Notes under the pieces: generated by a model
What the model saw: only the letters and a program-made list of their open reading frames with translations
Database searches by the model: none
What the model was told of the DNA's origin: nothing
NCBI RefSeq assembly: GCF_002575655.3
Contig: NC_053040.3
Span: 155,435,148 to 155,499,147, forward strand
Reading direction: 5' to 3'
Origin: Aegilops tauschii subsp. strangulata
Lineage: Eukaryota; Streptophyta; Magnoliopsida; Poales; Poaceae
Length of the DNA stretch: 64,000 nucleotides
Translations under genes and position numbers: made by a program
In this document: piece by piece, positions 35,649 through 46,648 of the stretch
How positions within the stretch are numbered: the stretch's first letter is position 1
Layout: each line of letters opens with the position of its first letter

Positions 35649-36348
35649 TTAGATTACGCAGCAGCGGCGGGGGCGTCTTGCGGTGGGAAGTGGCTCCTCT
35701 TCCGTACTCTGTGTGTTGTCGGGCCATTGACCGACGGCGACGGCAGCGCCTTGCGCCGTTGTTGGCGTACTCCTGGACGTTGGCCTAGCTTCAAGGAAGG
35801 CCAAAATGTTCTGGACTTCGGAGCGAGTCAACTGGCGGGAGGAGGCGACTGGCGTTGGTGCAAGGAAGCGGTCGATGGCGGCCATCCATGCCGCTGAGGG
35901 GGGCACTGGCACCCGCGCGGGGCAGGCACTCTCAACGGCGCGGTGAAGACATTCGTGTGCACGAGCACCGGTACGGGCACGCACGTCAGTGCACGCGCAG
36001 GCGCAGGCGCTGGCAGGTGCACGGGCACCGGCACGGGCGTGTGCGTCAGTGCACGCGCAGGCGCATGCACTAGCAGGTGGACGGGCGCGTGAAAGTTGGC
36101 GGGGACCTCGTGGAACCCCGTGGCATCAATGTCGGCGACAATGTGCGGCTCCCAGCCCATCAATGCCACAGGGATGGGCGCTGGCGCAGTCGGGGCGACG
36201 GAAGCCAGAACGGGAGTGGGGACAGGCGCGACTTCTTCCCGCAAGGCCAGTTCAAGCTCGTCCCAAAGCGCCTTATGTTCTTGAGACTCCGGCTGGGGTC
36301 TTCCTCAGGAAACTGGAAGACCAAGGGCAGACCATCATGATGCGGCAT
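35649..36348 (-). pseudogene. Ala/Pro-rich protein of unknown function carried by the CACTA
   Basis: Minus-strand reading. The ATG at 36348 (MPHHDGLPLVFQFPEED) is followed by a shift into the frame of 36244, giving ALWDELELALREEVAPVPTP, then MGWEPHIVADIDATGFHEVP. A Pro/Val/Ala repeat follows (ARALT.TPVPVPVH twice), encoded by a DNA tandem repeat. The frame from 35984 gives LTRSEVQNILAFLEA and ends in RRCCVI. I recall anonymous Triticeae proteins with similar text but no named family. The last four residues resemble a CaaX prenylation box, which is only suggestive. At least two frame changes make it a pseudogene or a spliced gene. The upstream region (36360-36470) has a leader-like pyrimidine-rich stretch. 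Probably captured host sequence or a TE accessory gene. Confidence 0.4.
35975..36085. repeat. GC-rich tandem repeat, ~58 bp unit, about two copies
   Basis: CGTCAGTGCACGCGCAGGCG occurs twice (about 35983 and 36045), each followed by GCA...TGGCAGGT/TAGCAGGT and GACGGGC/CACGGGC. It encodes the ARALT-TPVPVPVH repeat of the minus-strand frame. Confidence 0.7.
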
Positions 36349-37835
36349 GGTGTACGTTTAGGTCAGGCTGGTTGGAGGTAGACGATAGGAGAATCGGAGA
36401 GGAAGAGAGAAGATTGTAGCGATACCGGGTAGTGCGGGGTTGATTTTAAACAGCGGCGCCGGCGACATTAAAAGTGGGAGCAGTTGGGATGTAGGTGGGC
36501 GGCGGAGCCTGGTCAAAGGGCTCGCCTCCCGGTGAGCCTGCACAGCTGTCTGCTCGCACGCCTCCCTGTCAGCCAGCGCAGCGGTCTGCTCGCACGCCTC
36601 CCGTCGACTCACACGCTTGCTCGGACGGCACCTGCCGATGAGAAGCGGGACTCGTGGCGGCACGTAAACACCCACGGTTTCAATAGTGAAAGCGTTCGCC
36701 TTAACGTGACAGGTCTTTGTTCCAAAATACCTTGGCTCTTCATTTGTGCAACTTGTCATAAGCAGCTTGTCTCAAATTGAAGAAAAAAAATTACGAAGTA
36801 ATATTTGTGCCATATCACGTGACCATGCTCACTTTCAAGAATTTATGGTCACTTTTGGGTTTTCTAAAATTTAAGATCCAGGATTCGAAACAATATCATA
36901 ACCTGCATCATGCAATAAATTTTCAAGCCATACATCTATCCTATTGTATTTCTTAAGAAAGGATTTGGTCAAACATTTTGCTTAGTTAGACTTCAGACAA
37001 GTTATATATGCAGAGTAAAAGGATAATCCCTCCGTACCAGTGCATTGCCTGATATATTAACTCAAGTACTAGGCACGAACAAACGGGCTCAATTCTATGC
37101 TCATCCTGGTGTAGTAGTAGTAGTACTAGGCAATGCAGTTGACAGGTGACCTTGGCGAGCGGCGACCGAGGGAATTGAACCGTGCTCGGCACGGTAGGTA
37201 ACGTTGTCTAGTTACTAAAGCATCCCTCCGTTGTTCATCGGTAGTCATTACGGACCGGGGACATGAGGGGAATTTCCTAGGGCTGGAATTCTGGCAGCCA
37301 AATATTTTGACTCGAAACGCGGAGGCTCGACTGGTTGGGGTTGTCTAATGTGCATATCACGCACGCCACCAGAAGGACACGAGCCCGGTTTTTTAATTTT
37401 TTTAATTTTTTTAGGATCAACACGAGCCAAGGTCTGGCTGGTACATTGTTGGGTCCTACCATTCGAGAATACGAAAGGAACCTTTTAAATTGCCGAACGA
37501 ATCTATGTGTATTACAATGCCCGTATTTTCCTTGCAAATACTAATCTCAGCGTGGTAATTGATTTATGACGAGTTGTTGAATTAGAGTGAGTTTGTGATA
37601 TAGTGATCTCAATGTGGATTTCACATTTCATGGTATCCCTAGTAAGTTTTTCAATGCAAATTCAAATTTAAAAGATGAACAATATGGAGGTGAGAAAAAT
37701 TTGTATGTATCAAGCATATGACCACACACACACACACACGCACAGAGACACCCACACATGAACACAACAACAATCCAATAAGTATAGTGCATCTATTTTT
37801 CCAAACCATGCATGTATGACACGAATTCAAAAATA

Positions 37836-37995
37836 CTCCTTTTGTTCCTAAATATTAGTCTTTTAGAGATTTCAACAAGTGACTACATACAGAGCAAAAT
37901 GAGTGAATCTACACTCTAAAATATGGCTATATACATCCGTATGTGCCAGTCCATTTGAAATCTCTTAAAAGACTAATATTTAGGAACAAAGGGAG
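37836..37995. mobile_element. Stowaway MITE, 160 bp
   Basis: TA target duplication on both sides (37834-37835, 37996-37997). The terminal inverted repeats CTCCTTTTGTTCCTAAATAT and CTCCCTTTGTTCCTAAATAT (read inward) extend through AGTCTTTTAGAGATTTCAA. It lies inside duplication copy B and is absent from copy A, so it inserted after the duplication. Confidence 0.93.
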
Positions 37996-38262
37996 TAAAA
38001 TGTAAGCCATGCATGGTCCTCAATTCAATATTTAAAATGAACATGAAACTGAAACATGAATATTAAGTATAGTACTACAGTACATGCAAATGTTGTGGTT
38101 AATTAGGCAGAGCTATGATTGTCGGGGGTCAACCCCTCGACCTAAGATAAAATTGTGAAGCTCTGTTTAAGGTTGTTTAGATTATATTTGTCCCCACCCT
38201 CCCAACCACCGATTGGTTGTGCACCCCCCACCCCTCCTCCCCGGGAGAATATCATGTGCCCC

Positions 38263-39140
38263 CATAACTTAGATGTTATATGCCGATACGAGTTGCTTGG
38301 AGCTTGTAGATCTGAGATATAGCAGCTCACATGATGTCTTAATATTTTTACAGGAACCTTGATGAGTTTGAGAATTGCACACAATTTGTACAAAAACTAC
38401 TCAGATGTCCTTGGATCCCATATCCAACGACCTCGAAGCTCGTATCACCGTAGCATCTAAGATGAAGGAGGACATCATATTCTCCTGTATGTAAGAATAT
38501 CGTGTGCTACCACACCTTAGATGCTTTGGTGATACAAGCTCTTCGGAGCCATTGGATTTGTGACCCAACACCTCCTCGGTGGTTCGAATGGTTTTTTGCA
38601 GAAAAGCCCCCAAAGAGTTCGGCCACTACTTACAAGCACAAAGACTGCTCAGATGCCATTGGATCTCAGATCAAACGACCTTGAAGCTCGTATCACCGTA
38701 ACATCCAAGCTGCGAAAGCACCTTATGTTTTATCGCACGGGAGAAGATGAGGTGCTCCCGCACCGTAGATTCTATGGTGATACGAGTTCATGGAGATCTA
38801 ACGGCCCACAGTAGGAGGTTTGAATGTTTTTGCAATATACGGTTGAGAGAGTTTGGTAATTGCGCAGAAAGTACAAGCACTACGCATGTGCCATCTGATC
38901 ATACGACCTAGATGCTCATATCATCGTAGCGGGTAATTAAGCTACGGGGAGCACCTAATATGAGCAACGGGGAGCAGTTGGATCCAAGATGCAGCGGCAC
39001 ACACGAGGCCTGAATGTTTTATTTGCGAAAAAACCTTCGGAGAGTTTGGAAATTGCGCATAATTACAAAGACTACTCTCAAGCCATTGGATCTCACTTCC
39101 AACGGTGTAAAAACTCGTATCACCATAGCATCTAAGCTGC
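38263..39140. repeat. Array of alternately inverted ~45-bp motifs
   Basis: The core AAGCTCGTATCACCGTAGCA recurs at about 38436, 38682, 38910 and 39110 (spacing 246, 227, 201). Inverted partners (TGGTGATACAAGCTC and TGGTGATACGAGTT) lie between them at about 38530, 38777 and earlier at 38285. Each pair can fold as an imperfect hairpin. Flanks repeat TCCAACG.../GCCATTGGATCT and GTTCG/GTTTG-type words. No coding frame. Confidence 0.75.
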
Positions 39141-39544
39141 GGGGTGGATGTGATATTCTATGTTGCTGTCATTTTTGTTCGTAAACTTGCAAAATATGTG
39201 TAACTCGTGCCGTTACTTGTCTAACCGCACAAAGTGTTTGTTCAAAAAAAACATCCTACACTGAAATATCGGAACAACACACGGGGGTCCCACTTGTCAT
39301 TAATCAAATTTGGACCTAAAACTAACAAATCTGAAAGACGAGATTCAAACTGGCAACCTGGACTGCAAAGCGTAAGTCGATAGCCTGAAACAACAACGGT
39401 TGTTGGCTTTGTCCCATAACTTGATTTTATACAGTATTACGTTGAGTAGAGTAGAGGGAGTGCCTCATCAACACATGCATGACCGTTGACTCACTTACTG
39501 GTGGGTCCCAGGTCTGCGATCTCTCTCTTCTCTCCATCGTCTAA

Positions 39545-41085
39545 GCTTTGCACAGGCACACACGAAGAGCGGCGCTAGCTTGCCGTGGTGTTATTACAAC
39601 TAAAAAAAGCTTGGAAAATAGAAGAATCGCCTAGAACAAGAGACGTTGTGGCTGGTCGAGACGGAGCTAACCACACCTATCCCCCGTGCCACGTTAGCAT
39701 GATGAAGCTGTGTGGCTAGTGGGGTGTTTTCGACCGATTGGCTGGGTCCCGAGGTCGAACCATAGGTACCACGTCTGATACAATATATTTTTACACGCAC
39801 ATTTTTCCTCCGTGTCGAGACATGGCACACCCTACCGCGTGGTTTCAGGATCCTCCCGGGTGGTGCATGCATATATTCTTCCTGACGTGGGACGCCCTAC
39901 CACGCTTTTTCGTCGAAGCAAGTAAATGAGTCATCAAATCACGAAAGACCACCTTTCCCGCCGAGTACATCAGTGAAGCACGGTGGCTAGCTAGTTGGGC
40001 TAGTTCGACCGATTAGCTAGGCCGCCGCCACATTTGTTTTTTCACCCCTTTTTTATCTACTTGCCGGCAGGTAAATTTAAATATCCACCGCAGCGTTGCT
40101 GTGGTGTTTGGGTGCGGCAGGATTTTTAATTTTTTGATTGACGGGAGCAGGCGCGGTAGGGTATATAATTTTTTGATTGACGGGAGCAGGCGCGGCAGCA
40201 ATTAGTCATGATGACTCCGCCTGTAAAACCCACTGCTCCCTGATGTGAGAAGTCGTCGACTCGTGTTTTACCATGGTGAAAACCAAAAGATTCCCCGCTC
40301 CTCGGCTGGCTCCCTCCACCTTCCCGTAGATTGCATTGACTTTCAGCCGTTTCGCCCCCTGCATCAACAACATCGTGCGCCTTGAGAAGCAGAGGGACTA
40401 CGGTGGTGTTTAGGCGCCCTCTGCATGGGCATGTCCATGTCTCGGCGCAACATGACCGTTGGATCAAACTCAGACGGTGCAGATCAGTTACTGTAGCACA
40501 AAGCGTGTGGGTGTGTTTGGTTGCATTCTCATCTCAATATAGTTGTTTCCTCTTCGTGTATTTGTGTTAACCTACTAGTGTGGACTCATGCACCCTTCAT
40601 GCACTCTGCCAAACACCCAAAAGTGGGTCGAGAAGGGAACTTTTGCTCCCATCCCGTGCACCCTTCATACACCCTGCCTAACACTATTCGTGCTTCATAT
40701 GGTTCATGTTTTGTGGAGTACTGTAGCACGGTACTCTCCGTGCACTATAGACCTAGTTCTGTTAACATTGATCTTACCATTCATTCTCGACCGGACAGTC
40801 GAAAAAGCAGTACTATGTTACTACATTACTGTTCATATAGTTGACATGCGCACAACATCATTTGTTGTCGTCATATCTTACTACACTAGCAACAAGATTA
40901 TGTAGTACTGACGTATGAACCACAGCACATGCCTAGTAGTAGGAGCACTGTGTATGTTCAAGTGGCTGCCGTGTTTCGCACTCCTCCATCGTAAGAGTGG
41001 AAACGCTTGTTGTAATCATTTTTTTGTTCAGAAAAACAGTGGACACTTTGTACCGTGCGGACCCTCCTCCAGCCATGCACTAAAT
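39545..41085. other. Spacer upstream of the B3 gene pair
   Basis: No protein similarity recognised. Includes a perfect-unit direct repeat at about 40127-40197 (TTTTTTGATTGACGGGAGCA plus GGCGCGG, twice, 38-bp spacing) and a short repeat of CACCCTTCAT at 40590 and 40660. ORFs at 40521-40905 are not supported by anything. Confidence 0.45.
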
Positions 41086-41089
41086 TACT

Positions 41090-41290
41090 CACTTTCGCCG
41101 ACGTGTGGGACAGCCAGCATCGGGGTCCACCAACCATGCACTAAATTACTCCGTAGTAGAGTGACGGTAGACTACCCCGATCGAAGCGCCGCAGTAATGC
41201 CCAATGAGCCGTCAAATCACAAACCCCCCTTCTTTCCAGCAGTAAGTTGGACGGACGAAGCAACCATCATTTCACTCTTCTCTCTCAGCT
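41090..41290 (+). promoter_or_regulatory. Promoter-like block upstream of B3 gene 1, duplicated upstream of gene 2
   Basis: Shares with 44985-45160 the words GGTCCAC, CGCAGTAATGCCCAATGAG, CCGTCAAATCACAA, CCAGC..TAGCAGTAAG.TGGA and GGACGAAGC, in the same order and at similar distance before the respective leader (CTTCTCCCTC). Conservation at both B3 genes suggests the genes duplicated with their promoters. Confidence 0.65.
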
Positions 41291-41530
41291 TCCTCTCTAC
41301 CCAACTCGCTTCTCCCTCATCTTGTTCCTCATTTCTTCAAGAAAACCCCGACCTGCTTCTGCCATTGTTCTTCTCTCCCAAAGAAGGAAAGGTGAGCGCA
41401 TCAATGGTGTTGATTCTGGCCAAGGCCCGGTCTTGCAACCCCGAGACTGATCCAATAACTCCCTCTCTGTTCTTATTTTGGGTTTGTTATTATGGTTTAT
41501 TTTCTTTTATTTCTATTTGACAGTTTCTTG

Positions 41531-42656
41531 ATGGATGCTGGAGCACCGACCGAAGTGATGTCTATGGCTCTGGCCAAAACCGTCGAGGCTCATGGTACGA
41601 AGAAGCGCAAGAACCCTGCCGAGACTACCGCAGACAAGCTCAAAGCCATCGCCCTGTCCAAGCCCCCCTCTCCGGGATCCCTCATTAAGCAAGTCCAGGT
41701 AATATCTCTTCTTGACGATCTTTTTCTCGATCTTGATCGTGTTTTTTCATCTAACACGCAGTACTAGTACTAGTAGTACAACTTTCTGGGTGATCTTGCA
41801 TGTGATTTTTGTGTGCCAAATGACGGTTCTAAATTCCTGTTTTGACCAAAACATGCGAGAGGTTGACATTGATTTCTTATAGATTACTTTCAACTACTCC
41901 CTCTGTCCCAAATTTCTTGTCTTAGATTTGTCTAGATACGGATGTATCTAATACTAAAATGTGACTTGATACATCCGTATCTAGACAAATCTAAGACAAG
42001 AATTTTGGGATGGAGGGAGTACTTTATGAACATTAATGCTACCTTTGAAGAGGGTATATTTGCCTCAGTAACTTGTGTTATGGATATTGCAAGTAATCCC
42101 TCTGCTCTCATGCCTTTGAAGACATGTTCTAGTGTCTTTGTTCACTCATTTCTGTGTGTATATGTAGTCATATATGGAGTATAATATCGAAAATCATCTT
42201 ATATTTCTGAATGGAGGTAGTAATAAAATATGGTTTCTGTTTGAATTAGAACAAGGTCCACGGTGGAGATGAAGTTCTCAAGGTCATGTCGTGTGAACTA
42301 GAAGACATGAGGATGAGTTCTACTGCTAAACTATCCAGCTGCTGTGTCCTTGTCACCACGTGTTCTGAACTAGTGTTTTCCTGTAGCATTGTTGCCAGGC
42401 ATGTTCTCGAGGATGTACTTGACCACAACAATTTCCTGGCTGTGCCTTCGGTTACGAAGGGTGTGGTTCTTGTAAAGCTTCCCAACAAATCTAATGCGGC
42501 CCGTCTTCATCATCATGTTTATGAGTGGAAAGGTTAGGTTCTCCAAGGTTGACGAGATGGTGATGGTGCATGTAGACATCTCTCACGAAGTCCATGGCCT
42601 AGTCAGTTATGCGGGGTTCATCCCGTAGGTCGGTGGCAAGAAATAGTCTGCAAGGT
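41531..42656 (+). pseudogene. 5' module of B3 gene 1 (unknown domain)
   Basis: Exon 41531-41698 begins MDAGAPTEVMSMALAKTVEA, contains a basic KKRKNPAE nuclear-signal-like patch, and ends at a GT donor. After an intron holding a Stowaway MITE, the next exon (acceptor near 42248) continues in phase: VHGGDEVLKVMSCELEDMRM, then NNFLAVPSVTKGVVLVKLPN and ARLHHHVYEWKG, followed by TAG. In the next frame the homologous-looking text goes on (RFSKVDEMVMVHVDISHEVH, GLVSYAGFIP, another TAG, VGGKK), so a one-base frameshift near 42533 and a CAG to TAG change probably broke it. Function unknown. It may be the N-terminal part of the B3 gene downstream or a separate gene. Confidence 0.5.
41897..42019. mobile_element. 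Stowaway MITE, 123 bp
   Basis: TA on both sides (41895-41896 and 42020-42021). The inverted ends CTCCCTCTGTCCCAAATTTC and CTCCCTCCATCCCAAAATTC match, continuing through TTGTCTTAGATTTGTCTAGA. It sits in the intron between the first two exons of the gene-1 5' module. Confidence 0.93.
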
Positions 42657-43167
42657 TTAATTAGTGCAACTTTGCTTGTCTGTAGTAAGTACTATTGTTC
42701 AGTACTTGATTTGTGTTTGTGAACCCTGTATTGTTTATTAGTACTGCCGCTTTTGGTGTGTGGTCAGTCCTGAGAACGGTCTATGTTAATGCATGTCCAC
42801 TCAATTCAGTCTGTATATTTTGAAGTATCCAGATCATCCTTTTTGTGAGAACGGTTTATCAATTATGATTACACTCCAATATCTATATGCATTGCAGGGT
42901 TTATCGCACCCACCAGGATTTCCAGTCCCATGGATGTTCGGTCCATATGATTTGTCATGACCTTTGGACTATCCTGCTTGTGGGAGTAGGCGGGGCCCCT
43001 GCATGCCACCCGTAGTTGGACGATCAATCTTCTGTTTAGTAGTTCATCATAGTGATTTCCTGGTAAGGATTCACTCGTGTCACATCAAGTAAATCTTATT
43101 GATTTACTGTCTAAATCTTATTGATTTAATGTCATGTTTTCTTTCTTTTCCTGCAATTTTACGATGT

Positions 43168-44207
43168 AGGTTTTGCCATGTGACATTCATCACAGAATAA
43201 ACCGTTTGGTTTGCTCTACGATGGCTATTTTTGCAGGTTTCACTTCTTATGTCATGTCAGTAACGAAGGCACTGTCCATCACTTATATTACTGGAAAAAA
43301 TTGGATCAGTCTGTTGTCTGAGTACAAGCTGAATCCCTATGATGAACTGCAGTTTGGTTTAACAAAAACGCCACAATTAGTCCTTCTCACGTTTAAAAGA
43401 AATGAAGAAAAAAATTGGATCACGGTCACGAAACCTAGTCAAGTTAGAAAGCTGATCATAGCAGACCAGACACGATCGCCGCTGTCTCACACATCGGTAC
43501 CACCTTTAGCAACGGATCGAGCACTGGCAGTTGCTCTAGCACTGACAGCGGCAGCAACTCAGTCTGATCTAGCTGAGGATTGGGCACCGACGGCGTCAGC
43601 GGATCAGGCTGATCCGGAGGATCGGGCATCGACACTGGCACCTGCTCCGACACCGGCACCAGCTCTACAAGGAGCACCATCTCCGGCAGCAGCAGCGGCT
43701 TCGGCACCTGCACCAACACTTGCACTTGCATCTGCTCCGGCCCGTGCAGCGGCAGCCGAACGAGCAGTTGCACCGGCAATAGACTGGGCTGCAGTTCGCA
43801 CTTCATATACCAAAGTCCTTACAAAAACCGACATGTCCACCTTCTTGGTAAGCATTGGCCGCCCAAGTGTTTCGTTCTTTTTTCTTTCCATGTTGTTTCG
43901 CATGATTCAATGTGTTGATCTAACTGTTTGGGTATGTCTTCTTGTTTGCAAACAGAGAATTCCTAGAGCAACGAGGGAGTCGTTCAACAATCCGGGCGAT
44001 AGTGGCCAACTTTCTCTTACCATGCACAACCTTGGTGTGAATGAACCTGCTCAATATACCATAAGTAAAAAGGATGGTCGCATGATGATTGATGCTAAAG
44101 GATGGTCAAGGTTCAAATCTAAATCATATCTTGCAATAGGGGATGATCTCAAAATCGAACTTTCTTGGCAAGGACAGCTGGTCCAAATCAACTTTGAAAT
44201 TCTTTAG
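43168..44207 (+). CDS. B3-domain DNA-binding protein gene 1 (two B3-like domains)
   Basis: An open frame of 344 codons (43173-44207) carries two B3-like units. The first follows a splice acceptor (GATGTAG) and starts LPCDIHHRINRLV, then SVTKALSITYITGKNWISLL and EYKLNPYDELQFG, the GKNW...L...D...F pattern of the B3 fold. A 95-residue Ala/Pro-rich linker follows. The second has SGQLSLTMHNLGVNEP, DGRMMIDAKGWSRFKSK and LAIGDDLKIEL, the typical GW..F......GD end of B3. An optional GT-AG intron (43848-43955, 108 nt, multiple of three) may join ...MSTFL to RIPRATRES. B3 is a plant-specific DNA-binding domain (ARF, ABI3/VP1, RAV, REM families). The true 5' exons are uncertain. It lies inside the inner CACTA. 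Confidence 0.62.
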
Positions 44208-44984
44208 TAGCAGCACGCAACTGCCGAACTGATCTATCCTCCGAGAGATTTTGATGTAATAATCTGGCATGGTGAAACAAGTGTCATGTGTGCATAAGTA
44301 ATATGACAGTATTATTTATCACAAGGTATATCGTTGATAGAATTGCAACTCTCATTGCTGGTTAGGAACTGTCGTTCGATTTCATTCCAACAGCTACCGT
44401 GCTTTATTCAATTTTGTGTATTCGCCTTGCGATAGCATCTAAAACTAGCGTTGTACCGATCGCTTGCAATATGAAAAGCGCTGAGGTAGAACACATGGGC
44501 TCCTAAACATGCAGGGTGGGCCTCCGACCCAAAGTCCAGAACCGTGAGCCTGTCTGAGTATTATATTCTCAGCTGAACCCCCATAATGCCCGTGCGTTGC
44601 ACGTAACATCAAGATGCATTTGTATGAGTATTTTATCTTGTGAGAGAAAAGGATGAACGAGGGAAGGCCTTATGTGCAAATGTGGAGAGGTGTGTGGGTA
44701 CCTTTTTGCAAAATTGCCATAGTTTCCTTCCTATCCGTCAGATATAAATCGGACGGCCTATATTGCAGGATGGTAGGCACCATCATCACCAACTCGTCTA
44801 TACTGTGTTAAAGACAACTCTGTTTTTTATAATTATATATGTTATATATGTTCCCCTTGATTTTTCTTATCTATAAAGTTGTGATATAAAAGATTTGTAT
44901 ATTTCTTTATAGAGGGAGTATCTCTCTGTCAAAAACATATTTATGTGTAACTAGTTACTCCTATCTTTCTACTTCCTTTCGCTG
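44208..44984. other. Spacer between the two B3 genes
   Basis: 3' flank of gene 1. Nothing recognised apart from a fragment resembling half a Stowaway end (GAGGGAGTA at about 44912). Confidence 0.4.
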
Positions 44985-45160
44985 ATATGTGGGGCATCCG
45001 GCAACGGGGTCCACGTGCCATATGCACAAATTAGAGTGCACAACTGCACGGTAGACACACCCCGGTCGTAGCGCTGCAGTAATGCCCAATGAGCCGTCAA
45101 ATCACAACCCCCCCTTTCCAGCTTTAGCAGTAAGCTGGAAGGACGAAGCGGCAATATTTC
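44985..45160 (+). promoter_or_regulatory. Promoter-like block upstream of B3 gene 2
   Basis: Homologous to 41090-41290 (CGCTGCAGTAATGCCCAATG, CCGTCAAATCACAAC, GCAGTAAGCTGGA, GGACGAAGC). Ends about 80 bp before the proposed start codon at 45238. Confidence 0.65.
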
Positions 45161-45237
45161 ACTGGGCCTAAATCCCCTTCTCCCTCGTCTGCTTGTTTAC
45201 AGAAAACCCCCTCATGGCGATTGCATAGGGTTTTCTC

Positions 45238-46648
45238 ATGGAGAACCAGGTACGAATTCTTCATCCATCCCCGATAAATCCAAGTCCCTTGGTCGCGGTT
45301 AATCCTAGCATCGCAGCCGCTGCCGTTGATGCATTTTTCTTCCTACTGAATCTAGTGTGTTTCATTTGCAGTGCCCAAAGTGCGAGGACCCTACAGGTTT
45401 CTGCGCCCTCGGCGAGATGCCACACTTGTTCCTTCTGATCCTAACACAGGATTTTAAAACGCGCACAGTATGTTCCTAGAATCCTCTTTTCTATCGGTAG
45501 GGTGGGTTTTTTTAACATGATGTCGACTAATTTGGAAATTTGGATTGCTATATTTGGATAAAAGGTACTACCAGTACGATGGTCAACACTGACGTGAAGG
45601 AGGAAGTTATTTCTAGATTTGGATAGGGAATACATTGTGTTCTCATATTATTTTTCCCGCAGTGCATTATTTGCTCTGCCAGAACACATGTACTCAAGAT
45701 GCTCGGCCTTGCCATAACTGAATACACTAGTTTAATGGTCACAGTGAAGACAAGCCATGGATATAAGTTCCGAGTTGGGTTCATGAACCAAGAAGATCGC
45801 TGCTTTTTTTATGGCCGAACTTGGATAAACTTTCTCAAGTGTTACGGACTGAAAGTTGGCGCACGAATGTTGATGGAAATAGCAGAACTTGATCTCATCT
45901 TCACTGCGATCTTCCACCCCGACATCATTCCAATTGTTCATCCATGTTAGTTTTGTATCTGGTTCTTGCTTGTTGCCTCGATTACTTCTTAATCCGCCTA
46001 TTCTGTCTAACTAATCACAATTTAACTTTAGAAGTAGCAACGAATCTCTCACGAAGATGCTACTTCTAACTAATATTTTCTTATAACTGGTGGCACGTGT
46101 AGGTTTTTTCAGAGTTAAGCAGGCTGCTCGTTTGTTATTCTGTAACAACTCGGCTGTTACTGATGGCATTGAAGTTGACTGGGACGACATCCACAAGTTC
46201 CTACACTTTATTGATCATCTTGAGGTCCTTGTGGGGCGTTTCAATGGTGGAAGGCCACGTGGGATATGTGTGCCACTGCTGCACTCGTTGAACAGGTCCA
46301 ACTGTGTCGAGAAACTTATGGTACGAGTTGTTTTCTGTTATATATGTTATTCATAAACTATTGCTTATACACAGTTTTACAGCTGTGGTCTTCTTGAAAC
46401 AGAAACTGCCCAGTTCTATTGTTCCTACGCAGATGCTTGACCATGGTCGGGTCAGACTTGCGCTTGGTCACAACATGATGTTTATGTCGACCTACTCCAT
46501 TCCCCTTGGAGGTGAAAAGATACTTATTCATGGGTGGTCTCAAATAATGAAGGCCCGTCCATCTTGGAGAATAGGACAAAACATTATGTTCCTGCTATTC
46601 CATGGCTCTAAAGCGAATATCCTGTTTATTGACCACATTACGAGATGA
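45238..46648 (+). CDS. B3-domain DNA-binding protein gene 2, intact five-exon model
   Basis: Proposed exons: 45238-45249, 45372-45467, 45663-45945, 46103-46320 and 46403-46648. All four introns are GT-AG and the phases agree, giving 284 residues without a stop. Residues ~5-36 start with CPKCED and a hydrophobic strand (PHLFLLILTQDF). Residues ~37-130 form the first B3-like domain: ITEYTSLMVTVKTSHGYKF, EDRCFFYGRTWINFLKCYGL, KVGARMLMEIAE. A linker with VDWDDIHKFLHFIDHLE follows. Residues ~203-284 form a second B3-like domain: LPSSIVPTQML, GRVRLALGHNMMF, GGEKILIHGWSQIMK, IGQNIMFLLF. It resembles gene 1 in layout and has a homologous promoter block. No decay was seen, unlike every other gene here. 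No named orthologue can be assigned. Confidence 0.66.

Larger units (their letters stand above)
37260..39540. repeat. Diverged 2.3-kb duplication, copy B
   Basis: Partner of 32870-35170. Here the central part is different: it carries an (AC)n run at about 37726-37740, a Stowaway MITE and an array of inverted motifs in place of copy A's TC-rich tandem. The end block GTCCCACTTGTCATTAATCA...ACTGGTGGGTCCC matches 34905-35150. Confidence 0.7.

Noticed and set aside
38436..39125. Regularly spaced short repeats resembling a CRISPR array
   Set aside because: Motifs alternate in orientation, spacing varies (201-246 bp) and the sequence is plant transposon DNA.
40521..41520. ORFs of 105-201 codons upstream of the B3 gene
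   Set aside because: They overlap the promoter-like block and leader of the B3 gene and do not match any domain.
44890..44925. TTTCTTTATAGAGGGAGTA as a Stowaway end
   Set aside because: Single degenerate end, no partner.
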